NCBI RefSeq assembly: GCF_003955665.1
Contig: NZ_RXHU01000022.1
Span: 62,001 to 126,000, forward strand
DNA length: 64,000 nt
Reading direction: 5' to 3'
Source of the DNA: Paenibacillus whitsoniae
GTDB lineage: Bacteria; Bacillota; Bacilli; Paenibacillales; NBRC-103111
Shown: positions 52,810-61,433 of the stretch, one piece after another
Layout: each line of letters begins with the position of its first letter
Numbering within the stretch: position 1 is the first letter of the stretch
Notes under the pieces: generated by a model
What the model was told of the DNA's origin: nothing
Database searches by the model: none
The model's input: only the letters and a program-made list of their open reading frames with translations
Translations under genes and position numbers: made by a program

Positions 52810-54621
52810 TCATACCTCCCGCACTGGTTTGAACGGCAACCGGATGGTAACCTTCGTATAAGCGCCTAATTCGCTTTGAATTTCTAATCCGTATCTGTCA
52901 CCATACAGCATTCTGATCCGATTATGGACACTCCTGACGCCGAAGCTGACTCTTTCTTTGGAGCCCGAAACCTCCATCAACATTCGCCTGATTTGCGATT
53001 CTTCTATCCCTACGCCGTTATCGTAAATGTCAATATGCACCTCTTCACCCAAGCGGCGTCCCGTGATCCTTAATAAGCCTTTTTCCGTTTTCCGCTTCAG
53101 ACCGTGGTAGATGGCATTTTCTACGATCGGCTGCAGCGTTAATTTGGAAATGGAGCACGACATTATTTCCTCGTCAATCTCCATGGAATATTCCATATAC
53201 TCCACATACCTTAGTTGCTGGATTTCTAAATAGCTCGCGGTTAGTTGTATTTCTTCTCGTAGGGAAATAATATCGTTTCCTTTGCTTAACGAGATTTTAT
53301 AGAAATCAGCCATATATTTAGCTGCTGTAATGGCTTCTGCTTTCATATTCAGCTTGATAAGCGATATAATGGTCTCCAACGTATTATACAAAAAGTGGGG
53401 CTGCACCTGCGTTTGCAGCAGTTTAAATTCAATCTCGGCCTTGGTCTTCTGTTCCTCTACATTTTCGGCCAATAGCTCTTCAATACGGTCCATGAGATTA
53501 TTAAACACATTGTTTAAATAACCGATCTCATCGGAGGATTGGTAGGAGCTCCGAGCCGTCAAATGGCCAGTTCGAATATCTCTCATCGTCCTGGATAGTT
53601 GGAAAATCGGTTTCGTTATCGATCGGGATAGCAAGTAGGAGACAATAAAAGCGAGCAGCAAGCATAGGGATCCGATACGAATGATTAACTGATTGATTTC
53701 TTTGCGCTCTACGGTAATTTCATCAATCGGAATGACGCTTACAATCGACCATTGCAACGGCTCCAAACGGTGAGTGGATACCAGGACTTTCTCTCTCCCG
53801 TTCCCCTGAAAGAAGCTGTTTTCTTCCTGTGTCGAATAGGGAATCGAAATCGAGGTGGCCTCGTTAAAATCCCGATACAAGCTTGCTTTATTCTGAGAGG
53901 AAATAATTTTCCCGTCCCGGTCGAGAATATAAAAATTGCCTCCCTTGTAGTTCATTTTTCTTTCATAAATAGAGGCGATCACTGTTTCCTTGACATATAA
54001 AACAACCATCCCCACCGTTTTGCCGGTATCTTTGTGGATCACCGTTTTGGAAACAGCGAATACGTCGTCATCCCCCTCGTAGCGGAATTTGAATTTCATC
54101 AAGCCAGTCAAAACAGGTTGATAGGAATGATCGGCGGCTTCCGGATTGGAACCGAACACACGAGAGGCAAACTCATTGTCGGCAAACCCCACATCGACCC
54201 ATTGATGATTCGACGTAAGTACACTTACCGCCTTAATATTGGTATTTGGTTCTACAATGTTGCTTATGACTTCTGAAAGCGTATTCTTCATCGATAGATT
54301 ATCTAATCCCCCTACATGATCAGTGGCGGAAAGATTACTATTCTCCAAAAAATCATTATACAGTACGTTTTGCAACCTGAAATCGGTTGCTAGAATCTTC
54401 GAATAATCTTCCACAGTTGTGATTAATGTCTGTAGATTATTGTCAATGAGCACGAGTTCCCTTGATGAATTTTTGACGGCTTTCTCGATGATTGCTTTTT
54501 GCGAGACGATGTTGGCGAACAGCGCGAGGGTTGAAATTGAAATAATAATAATTAAAATATTGGTGCTGAAGATTTTATTTTTAATCGAGATCCCGCTGAA
54601 ATATTGGGCGAATCCTTTCAT
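52810..54621 (-). CDS. Sensor histidine kinase, YesM type
   Basis: A 603-residue membrane kinase. A first helix near residues 15-40 (NKIFSTNILIIIISISTLAL) and a second near 305-330 enclose an extracellular Cache-type sensor of about 260 residues. A HAMP domain follows (SRSITKPIFQLSRTMRDIR), then the His_kinase motif VQPHFLYNTLETIISLIKLN and an ATPase domain (VENAIYHGLKRKTEKG; DIYDNGVGI). Start: ATG at 54621 with AAAGGTGG in front; TTG six codons upstream is possible. Signal is probably an oligosaccharide or its binding protein. A cre-like site lies 43 bases upstream. Confidence 0.92.
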   Translation of the reverse strand: MKGFAQYFSGISIKNKIFSTNILIIIISISTLALFANIVSQKAIIEKAVKNSSRELVLIDNNLQTLITTVEDYSKILATDFRLQNVLYNDFLENSNLSATDHVGGLDNLSMKNTLSEVISNIVEPNTNIKAVSVLTSNHQWVDVGFADNEFASRVFGSNPEAADHSYQPVLTGLMKFKFRYEGDDDVFAVSKTVIHKDTGKTVGMVVLYVKETVIASIYERKMNYKGGNFYILDRDGKIISSQNKASLYRDFNEATSISIPYSTQEENSFFQGNGREKVLVSTHRLEPLQWSIVSVIPIDEITVERKEINQLIIRIGSLCLLLAFIVSYLLSRSITKPIFQLSRTMRDIRTGHLTARSSYQSSDEIGYLNNVFNNLMDRIEELLAENVEEQKTKAEIEFKLLQTQVQPHFLYNTLETIISLIKLNMKAEAITAAKYMADFYKISLSKGNDIISLREEIQLTASYLEIQQLRYVEYMEYSMEIDEEIMSCSISKLTLQPIVENAIYHGLKRKTEKGLLRITGRRLGEEVHIDIYDNGVGIEESQIRRMLMEVSGSKERVSFGVRSVHNRIRMLYGDRYGLEIQSELGAYTKVTIRLPFKPVREV

Positions 54622-54663
54622 GCTGAAGCCACCTTTCAACCGAGGCAGTTATGGAATATATTT

Positions 54664-54677
54664 TGTAAGCGTTTACT
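54664..54677. promoter_or_regulatory. cre-like site upstream of the kinase gene
   Basis: TGTAAGCGTTTACT matches the catabolite-responsive consensus TGWNANCGNTNWCA at 13 of 14 positions. It lies 43-56 bases upstream of the kinase start, a position where CcpA would block transcription. Confidence 0.55.
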
Positions 54678-54773
54678 TGATGACGAAAGCTGCTTCACAC
54701 AAGTTCCATTTCCCTCATTATAGCTGGATGAAAATAACAATACAATGCAGTACACATTTGGGCAATAAAAGCC

Positions 54774-54814
54774 CAATAAGCGCATGTCACCCGTAAGGGG
54801 CATGCCGCTTATTG
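54774..54814 (-). terminator. Stem-loop after the beta-helix enzyme gene
   Basis: CAATAAGCGCATG (54774-54786) pairs with CATGCCGCTTATTG (54801-54814) with one bulge. On the minus strand it is followed by GGGCTTTTATT, a modest T-tract. It lies 27 bases after the stop at 54841. Confidence 0.6.
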
Positions 54815-54840
54815 AGCACTAAACTACCTATCCATGCGGA

Positions 54841-57531
54841 TTACTGAATCTGCCACTGCTGGTTACTGCTGTTGCTATCGCTCCATTGGCCCAGGATGGA
54901 ACCGTTGCTCGTTCTTCCCATCCCATCAAGGTACAAGCCCGTTTGACGGTTTTTGAATCGAACGTTACTTCCCGACGTTTCCATCGTCCATTGTTGATTG
55001 CTGCTTCCGCTGTAGCTCCATTGTCCGCAATTGACACCATTTCCAGTCCTCGCCATGCCGTCCAGATACAGCCCGGTTTCGCGGTTTTTAATCAATACAT
55101 AGCTTCCGGACGTCTCGATTGTCCATTGCTGGGCATTGGCGCTGCTGCTGCTCCATTGGGCTGCATCGGCGCCGTTAGTCGTCGAGCTCTCTCCGTCCAT
55201 GTAAAGTCCCGTTGCAACATTGCGAATCTTGACATAGGAGCCACCGTTCACCCTTACGAGTGAGGCCGATTCGGCAGAGCGATTGCCTTGAGCGTCAATA
55301 ACGAAAAGTTTATAATTTCCTGCTGTCTGAGGAACGGCGATGGAGGTTGCATTTCCATTCGCTTTCGTCATAGTCGCACCTTCGACGAAGCTCGTCGTGC
55401 CTGATGGCGCAAGCCAGACGGATTTGCTTGCATCCCCCGTAGCATGTATGCCCAGGGTTGTCGCCCCGGTTACAAACACGCTTGCCGGAAGAACGTAATC
55501 CTGCAAAGGTACGCGCGCTGGTGTAGCAAGGCTCTTGTACGCGTCCTCCAATCCGGCATTCAATGCAAGGTTATAAGCCTGGGTCGGCCATACATTATCG
55601 GAATAAGCACTGGCGTCATTGATGACACTATTCGGAAGACTGTAGTTGGAGATTTTATTGACTGTCGCGTAATTTTGAGTGAAGGTTAAATCGTGCTTGC
55701 TGCCAAAATTATCGGAATTCAAAGTCCAATTGATCCCCGGATTGATATTTAATACGTTATTCTGGATTGTCATGTAGGCGGAGCCTTCATCAGGGTGCAT
55801 ACCGTACTTATGTCCGGACGGCACGCCCTTAATGTAGTTATTGGAGATGACGGTGTTCGGCTGGCTGCCGAGCGTATAGATTGGAGCCGTATCGTCCAAG
55901 ATCTGCACAGTGTCAATAAATTGGTTGTAACTGATAGTATTATTTTGAGCCGTTGTCGTCGGAACACCAGGCCGTTCGGAACCGGAAGAGCCATTAAAAT
56001 TCCACCATCCCCAACCGAGGGATAGGCCAGCCCAAGGCGTTTTCTCAATAACGTTGTGTTGGAAGTTAAGCGTATCCACAAAATAGCCTGAAACCGCAGC
56101 GCTGCCGTTAAACAATACGGCGGAATCATAAATATAGTTATTATTGATATCGATGTTTTTGCAAACGCTCTCTAAATTGACCGCGAATTTTTCTCGGTTC
56201 GACGAAGTATAATCCCCGATATACACATGCTGAGGATGCCCTATATTGATTGCGGACCCGCCACTATCGCTAATCGAATTTCCGACCAATTGCGAATCTT
56301 TGACATCATTGATCAAGGAGATCCCATCGGCACCCGTGTGTTTTACCGTATTTCTCTCAAGGCGTATGCCGTCAGCGTTTGCGATTTTCACGATGCCGGG
56401 CATTAAGTCTAAATTACGGTAGGAATAATCATGAAAATTTTGCTTCGCATAGGCGGTGTTGATTAGATTGCCTTGCTGCGCTTGTTTGAACGAGGACCCA
56501 TCGACATTTGCCAAGTTCCAATCGGAATTCATGAGGGTAATGCCCGAAAACGTGACATTGCGAACATGACTGGTCGTGGAAGTCCCCTTTAGATTAAGAA
56601 TCGTTTCTACATTGTTGGGGGCATAAACGGTTGCCGTTGCCATGTTTTCAGAAGCACTTTTATAATAGTAAACGGTTTGGTTGGTTTTATCGAAATAAAA
56701 CTCACCCGGTGTATCCAGAAATTCATAGGCGTTCATGAGCTTGTGGTTTCCATTAATTTGGAAATTGCCATTAAAGGCACCCTGGGCTATCGCCGCGCCG
56801 GGTTGCTGGAACAGAGCCACGCGATTGCTGCCGTTTACCGTCACTTGACGAACTCCGACGATGGACGTCGTCCACGTCGTTCGCGTTTCGATCTCAATAT
56901 CGTCCTGATTGGAAGCGATCGCCGGGAAGTCATTCAGACTGTATTTGGCGCCATCGCATTGCGAGCCCGACTCCCATGCCCAAGGCGCTTGCCCAGCCGT
57001 CACATTGTAAGTTCCATAGCACCCCGCGGAACCGACTGTCTTGGTAGCCATCACGGCTCTGTTGTCATTCACGTACAGCGCACGCAGTTTGTTGCTTCTA
57101 GTGAGCGGTGCTTTCCAGATGTTTCCGCTGTGCTGCGTCCAGCCCGTGACTTGCACGCCACCGTTTAGTACCGGGGTTTCGCTCTGGTAAGCTTGATAGA
57201 TGATCCGATAGCCATTCGTGCCGGAGTCGCTGGGACCGAAGTCGATCGAACTCGTTACTGGATAGTTGCCGCCGCGAAGAGATACTATAATATCTCCCGT
57301 CATGTTGCCGTTAATCGTTCGTACGACATCCCTGGCGCGCTGCACAGTTTTGAAAGGCGACGCAAGCGTTCCCGGATTGCTGTCGTTGCCGTTCGGCGAC
57401 ACGTAATATTGGGCTTGCGTAGCCGCAGAAGTCGGTGCAGGTACTGTCATACATGCAAACAGCATAGCGATGACCAGAAGCAACGCCTGCCAGGACAACC
57501 TGTTTGGTCTTGACCAAATTGTTGACAACAT
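54841..57531 (-). CDS. Secreted right-handed beta-helix glycosidase-like protein with ricin-type lectin tail
   Basis: An 896-residue exported protein. A Sec signal covers residues 1-37 (LLLVIAMLFACMTVPAPTSA). Residues 40-650 are a right-handed beta-helix that opens YYVSPNGNDSNPGTLASPFK and contains many N-x-I and NN-x-I-x-x-N rungs (GIRLERNTVKHTGADGISL; NNTISYNQFIDTVQILDD). This layout resembles GH141 (fucosidase/xylanase) and related pectate-lyase-like enzymes. Residues 764-896 are three 45-residue ricin-type (CBM13) lectin repeats. Start: ATG at 57531 after GGAGGG. It is monocistronic beside a sugar importer. Enzyme class is a family guess; no catalytic residues can be named. A cre-like site lies upstream. 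Confidence 0.8.
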   Translation of the reverse strand: MLSTIWSRPNRLSWQALLLVIAMLFACMTVPAPTSAATQAQYYVSPNGNDSNPGTLASPFKTVQRARDVVRTINGNMTGDIIVSLRGGNYPVTSSIDFGPSDSGTNGYRIIYQAYQSETPVLNGGVQVTGWTQHSGNIWKAPLTRSNKLRALYVNDNRAVMATKTVGSAGCYGTYNVTAGQAPWAWESGSQCDGAKYSLNDFPAIASNQDDIEIETRTTWTTSIVGVRQVTVNGSNRVALFQQPGAAIAQGAFNGNFQINGNHKLMNAYEFLDTPGEFYFDKTNQTVYYYKSASENMATATVYAPNNVETILNLKGTSTTSHVRNVTFSGITLMNSDWNLANVDGSSFKQAQQGNLINTAYAKQNFHDYSYRNLDLMPGIVKIANADGIRLERNTVKHTGADGISLINDVKDSQLVGNSISDSGGSAINIGHPQHVYIGDYTSSNREKFAVNLESVCKNIDINNNYIYDSAVLFNGSAAVSGYFVDTLNFQHNVIEKTPWAGLSLGWGWWNFNGSSGSERPGVPTTTAQNNTISYNQFIDTVQILDDTAPIYTLGSQPNTVISNNYIKGVPSGHKYGMHPDEGSAYMTIQNNVLNINPGINWTLNSDNFGSKHDLTFTQNYATVNKISNYSLPNSVINDASAYSDNVWPTQAYNLALNAGLEDAYKSLATPARVPLQDYVLPASVFVTGATTLGIHATGDASKSVWLAPSGTTSFVEGATMTKANGNATSIAVPQTAGNYKLFVIDAQGNRSAESASLVRVNGGSYVKIRNVATGLYMDGESSTTNGADAAQWSSSSANAQQWTIETSGSYVLIKNRETGLYLDGMARTGNGVNCGQWSYSGSSNQQWTMETSGSNVRFKNRQTGLYLDGMGRTSNGSILGQWSDSNSSNQQWQIQ
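54844..55242 (-). repeat. Three tandem CBM13/ricin repeats (135 bp each)
   Basis: Residues 764-896 consist of three units of 45, 45 and 43 residues with the pattern GS-x-V-x-x-x-N-x-x-TGLY-x-DG, then a G-x-x-x-x-x-QW and NQQW-x-x-ETS. The QxW ends are the ricin B hallmark. The even unit length suggests recent duplication and a beta-trefoil sugar-binding domain. Confidence 0.85.
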
Positions 57532-57943
57532 ACTTTGTTCCCTCCTCAGATTTGAAAAAATGGACTTTTCTCGTTAGAACGCCAACAAGCGCTTAATCTC
57601 TCGTCCCCCTTCCTTTACGAACTTCACCGCTTTTAATTTTGTAAGCGGTATCATTTCTTCATTCATTGTAGTTATTCGCGGCTTCTTCGTACAGAGACAA
57701 TAATACGGCTGGAAGGAATTTTGTAGGCATATTGAAATAGACATAGAAAATTCGTTGAATTTTCGCCATGGCAACAAATTTATAGCCCTATCGAGTCTTG
57801 CAAAAAAAGGAGTACATTCTTAGGTCCAGTATCCGTTCCAACATTGGTCGAGTGCCTCTAGACGACCATAGACTGGTGATACATTCATCTTGAGTTGGTA
57901 TATTTTGTTTGGTAAAAAGATTGGAGAAAAGGAGAAATGACAA
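57532..57943. other. Divergent intergenic region
   Basis: The 412-base gap separates the beta-helix gene and the DJ-1 gene. It holds the cre-like site (57640-57653) and a short palindrome GAAAATTC-GTT-GAATTTTC (57746-57764) that could be an operator. No gene or RNA is supported in it. A 67-codon minus-strand frame (57574-57777) has no binding site and no protein-like features. Confidence 0.6.
57640..57653. promoter_or_regulatory. cre-like site upstream of the beta-helix enzyme
   Basis: TGTAAGCGGTATCA fits TGWNANCGNTNWCA at all 14 positions. It lies 109-122 bases upstream of the start at 57531. Repression by CcpA on preferred sugars is inferred. Confidence 0.6.
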
Positions 57944-59314
57944 TTGAAAGTTGTATTGCGCATCACGATTTATCTCATCGTTTTTGTCGTTGTCGTGGGA
58001 GGGACAGGAGCGATCGGATTCATCACCACAATGAATAACGGAATGTCGATATACGATAAAGCCGCTCCCGCATTAACAAATGTACAGGTACCGAAATACG
58101 ATGCCGGCAAACCGACGGTAGCTGTGCTGCTGGCGAACCGTGTGACGGAAGTGTTCGACTTTCTCGTCCCGTACGAGATGTTTGCGATGACAGAGGCCTA
58201 CAATGTATATGGCGTTGCCCCTGACCGCGAAATAAAGTCCTTAACCGGGGGACTCGACGTTGTCCCACATTATTCATTTGATGAAATGGACGCGATGCTG
58301 GGCAAAAGCCCGGACATTATCGTCATTCCATTTATGCCGATTTTGGATGAAAAGAAATATGCACCTGTCCGCGAATGGGTTCGAAAGCACTCGGATGTTA
58401 AGACGACGTTGCTCTCGATTTGCAATGGAGCAGAAAATCTGGCAGATACCGGCCTACTGGACGGCAAATCCGCAGCGACGCACTGGGGAGACATTAACCG
58501 GCTTATCAAAAAATATCCAGACATTCAGTGGGTGAAGGATCAACGCTACGTTCCTCAGGGCAATATCGTATCTTCTGCCGGTCTGACATCGGGGATCGAT
58601 GCAACGCTATATGTCATCTCTCAGCAGTTGGGCGATGCGGCTGCGAGAAAAGTAGCGGAAAATATGAATTATCCTTCTTACGATTTCGTGGCAAATCCGA
58701 AAATGAAGCCATTCAATGCCGGGCTGAGTGATATAACGTACGTCCTGAATAATGCGTATCAATGGCACAAAGAAAAAGCGGGCGTGCTTCTCTATAACGG
58801 CGCAGACGAGTTGGATTTGTCAGCTGCATTCGACACGTATGCCGCTTCCGGTACGACAACCACACTAACCGTTTCCAGCAAGCATGAAGCTGTCGTAACG
58901 AAACACGGTCTGAATCTGGTCGCGCGTTATCAGACAAAAAACGTGCCGACGCTTGCGAAAATGATTGTCGTCGGTGTCAATGCCGAGTCCGAAGCTGCCG
59001 AGGACATCAAACAGTGGCATAACAGCGGCAAAAATACGAAGCTGACGTTCTTGCATCGTGATATGCCGGGCCGTTTTGCAATTGACCCTGCATTCGAGGA
59101 TTTGGCAAAACAGGAGGATACCCAAACTGCAAAATTTGCCGCGAAGCGGCTTGAATATCGCGCCACCGACCACCTGAAGATGGAGGGCCGTCCTTTCTCT
59201 TTTGAAGCGTTTGGCATACCGATATTATTCGGTATTCTATCTTTGCTTGTCGCTCGGTTCATCGATAGGTATCTTATGGGCAGAAAAAAGGATAGCTCGC
59301 GAATCGAGTCATAA
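57944..59314 (+). CDS. Membrane protein with tandem DJ-1/PfpI-like domains
   Basis: A 456-residue protein. Helix 1 (residues 5-29) and helix 2 (422-442) flank an exported region. Domain 1 (57-235) is DJ-1/PfpI-like: VAVLLANRVTEVFDFLVPYE, the Asp pair region, and the nucleophile elbow LLSICNGAENLADTGLLDGK with Cys160, then SAATHW. Domain 2 (about 277-375) repeats the fold (KAGVLLYNGADELDLSAAFD; LAKMIVVGVNAESEAAEDI) without a Cys elbow. Start: TTG at 57944 with GGAG at about 9 bases. DJ-1 proteins act as glyoxalases, amidases or redox sensors; here two TM helices and an inactive second domain suggest a sensor or scaffold. It is alone on the plus strand. Confidence 0.8.
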   Translation: MKVVLRITIYLIVFVVVVGGTGAIGFITTMNNGMSIYDKAAPALTNVQVPKYDAGKPTVAVLLANRVTEVFDFLVPYEMFAMTEAYNVYGVAPDREIKSLTGGLDVVPHYSFDEMDAMLGKSPDIIVIPFMPILDEKKYAPVREWVRKHSDVKTTLLSICNGAENLADTGLLDGKSAATHWGDINRLIKKYPDIQWVKDQRYVPQGNIVSSAGLTSGIDATLYVISQQLGDAAARKVAENMNYPSYDFVANPKMKPFNAGLSDITYVLNNAYQWHKEKAGVLLYNGADELDLSAAFDTYAASGTTTTLTVSSKHEAVVTKHGLNLVARYQTKNVPTLAKMIVVGVNAESEAAEDIKQWHNSGKNTKLTFLHRDMPGRFAIDPAFEDLAKQEDTQTAKFAAKRLEYRATDHLKMEGRPFSFEAFGIPILFGILSLLVARFIDRYLMGRKKDSSRIES

Positions 59315-59364
59315 CCCACATCGAGCAGGAACACTTGTCAACCTTCTAACGTGGGATCATCACC

Positions 59365-60381
59365 CTATTGGAATATCAATCGACTAAAATTGTAGACACC
59401 GTTATTCCAAACAGGAAAGTCATGACAACCGTCTTTAATCAAAATTGGATAAAAATGATGAAGATGATCCCCCGCATGGTGAATAAGCCCCTCAACCGTT
59501 TGGGTATAACTGTCCATCGCTATTCTGTCAGCATCCCCGCAAGTCACATATAGCAAGTCAAGGTTATGCCTGCTGGATATAAGACTTTCCGCAAGCGTTT
59601 TGCCGTCACTCGATGTAGGGGCGTTCGAAAAAGCCCCCACATATGCGAATAAATCGATCATACCTGGCGCGAGCACCGTTCTGTCCAACCCGTTGTTCCA
59701 AGGGCTATTTGTGCCCGTGAAGCGCGTAGAATCATGCCGATAACCGCCGACAATCAGATTCAGGACTTGCATGCCTCCCATCGATAGCCCAGCGATCGCT
59801 CTGTGCATGCGGTTATATAAAATTCCGTCATGGGTAGTGTCTGATATATTTGCGAGAGTTTTATAGTTGGATTCGATAAATGGAACGAGATCGAATCTCA
59901 ACTCATAATCAAAGTAATAGAATCCCAGCATATGCGTTCCTTCCGCATTAAAGGAGGTGTCAGTCCAGTCATATGAACTTCTTCCATTTGGAAATACGAC
60001 GATCAAGGGATCGATATTACCGTTTGCAATAAGATTGTCAAGCAGATTGCAAAAAATAGAACTCTCGTCAGCTTTACTGTTATGTAACCACTCATATTGA
60101 TCTCCGCCAACCCCATGAAGCAAATACAATACATTGTATCTGCGACCACTGTCCGTTGGATCATAGCCTGCCGGCAAGTAGATGCTGCATTTCTTGTAGA
60201 TGGCTTCTCCTGCAATGGTTTCTCTTCCTGCTTCACGGTTGCTGATGTTTCGATCTGTTACAAGACGCCGATCCCGCTGGATATAATTGCCTACCCGATA
60301 GGAAACCTCTTGAATTGTACCTTGAAGATCTGCATGAACTGCCCTAAAATACTCAGCAGGCACTGCCGTAACATTTTTCAT
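59365..60381 (-). CDS. CE1-type esterase (feruloyl/acetyl xylan esterase-like)
   Basis: A 338-residue alpha/beta-hydrolase without a signal peptide. Nucleophile Ser200 lies in AIAGLSMGGMQ. The oxyanion region is VLYLLHGVGGDQYEWLH. The acid is probably the Asp of CGDADRIAMDSY and the base the His of KDGCHDFPVWNNGVYNFSRL, as in CE1/COG2382 esterases fused to xylanases. It would remove ferulate or acetate from imported xylo-oligosaccharides. It lies 18 bases after the GH10 gene in one operon. Binding site AAAGGA at about 12 bases. Acting in the cytoplasm is an inference from lack of a signal. Confidence 0.87.
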   Translation of the reverse strand: MKNVTAVPAEYFRAVHADLQGTIQEVSYRVGNYIQRDRRLVTDRNISNREAGRETIAGEAIYKKCSIYLPAGYDPTDSGRRYNVLYLLHGVGGDQYEWLHNSKADESSIFCNLLDNLIANGNIDPLIVVFPNGRSSYDWTDTSFNAEGTHMLGFYYFDYELRFDLVPFIESNYKTLANISDTTHDGILYNRMHRAIAGLSMGGMQVLNLIVGGYRHDSTRFTGTNSPWNNGLDRTVLAPGMIDLFAYVGAFSNAPTSSDGKTLAESLISSRHNLDLLYVTCGDADRIAMDSYTQTVEGLIHHAGDHLHHFYPILIKDGCHDFPVWNNGVYNFSRLIFQ

Positions 60382-60399
60382 GGATCATCATCGTCCTTT

Positions 60400-61392
60400 C
60401 TACCCGATTACACGCCAGAATGCCGGTTTGGGCTGAAGTTCGTCATTGAATAGCAACGGCCAATTTTTTCGACCGCGAACGGGGAAGTTATCCAACCAGG
60501 TAAAGTTGTCAGCAACTCCCCAGAACGTTACCGAAGTAATAACATCCCGATATTCCCTAAAGAGCCCGAAGATTTCTTCGTATCGCCGCTGTTGCAGCTC
60601 AACCATTTGCTCGGTAGGCGAAGTGAGATCGATCCGTCTGTCCTCAAAATGGAACATGGATAGATCCAACTCGGTGATGTGAAGCTGCAGCTCGAGGGAA
60701 GCGTAGAGCTCGATCGCTTGCCGAATTTCTTGGAGGGAAGGACTATGGATGGTCCAATGCCCCTGCAGGCCGATGCCATGAATCGGAATCCCCTTTTCTT
60801 TTAGAGAACGAACAAGGTTATAAATCTTATCCCTCTTGATAGGTTCCGTCTCATTATAGTCGTTATAGAACAGAAGAGCATTGGGATCAGCATCATGCGC
60901 AGCCTCGAAGGCATGACGGATATACTCCTCCCCGAGAATGTCCAGCCATTTGGTTCTTCGCATCACCAGATCCGCCTTGTCTTCGATCGCCTCATTAACG
61001 ACGTCCCATGCGTAAATCTGCCCTTTGTAACGACCTGCAACTGTACGGATATGTTCCTGCATCCGCCGAAGAAGCAGTTCTCTATCGGCTAGTCCGCCGT
61101 AAGGGCTTTCAAAAACCCAATCGGAAGTTTGATTATGCCAGACCAACGTATGGCCTCGAACGGCAATCCCGTTCTGTGAAGCGAACGCCATGATTTCATC
61201 AGCTTTCTCAAATGTATACCGATTTTCCTGGGGATGGATCTCTTCGAACTTCATCTGGTTCTCCGCGGTAATACTATTATAATGCCGGGCGATGAAGTCT
61301 CCCTCGGATCGGATGGTTTTCGTGCTCACTGCAGCGCCAATTCTAAATAGCCCGTTAAAAGCCTCATGCAATGCCGGTACCTGCTTGTTCAT
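60400..61392 (-). CDS. GH10 endo-1,4-beta-xylanase, cytoplasmic
   Basis: A 330-residue GH10 catalytic domain with no signal peptide and no extra modules. Catalytic acid/base Glu134 is in AWDVVNEAIED and nucleophile Glu241 in LHITELDLS. The NSITAENQMKFE, VRGHTLVWHNQTSDWVF and VTFWGVADNFTWLDNFPVRG blocks are diagnostic. Intracellular GH10 enzymes cut imported xylo-oligosaccharides. Start: ATG at 61392 after GAGGAGG. It lies 41 bases after the second YesN-type regulator and precedes the esterase, so the set reads as a small xylan-utilisation operon under YesN/YesM. Confidence 0.93.
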   Translation of the reverse strand: MNKQVPALHEAFNGLFRIGAAVSTKTIRSEGDFIARHYNSITAENQMKFEEIHPQENRYTFEKADEIMAFASQNGIAVRGHTLVWHNQTSDWVFESPYGGLADRELLLRRMQEHIRTVAGRYKGQIYAWDVVNEAIEDKADLVMRRTKWLDILGEEYIRHAFEAAHDADPNALLFYNDYNETEPIKRDKIYNLVRSLKEKGIPIHGIGLQGHWTIHSPSLQEIRQAIELYASLELQLHITELDLSMFHFEDRRIDLTSPTEQMVELQQRRYEEIFGLFREYRDVITSVTFWGVADNFTWLDNFPVRGRKNWPLLFNDELQPKPAFWRVIG

Positions 61393-61433
61393 GATTAGTA
61401 AGCCTCCTCATCACAGCCTTTGCCATTCCTACA

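Noticed and set aside
57574..57777. 67-codon minus-strand frame
   Set aside because: No binding site, spans a cre-like site, no recognisable sequence.
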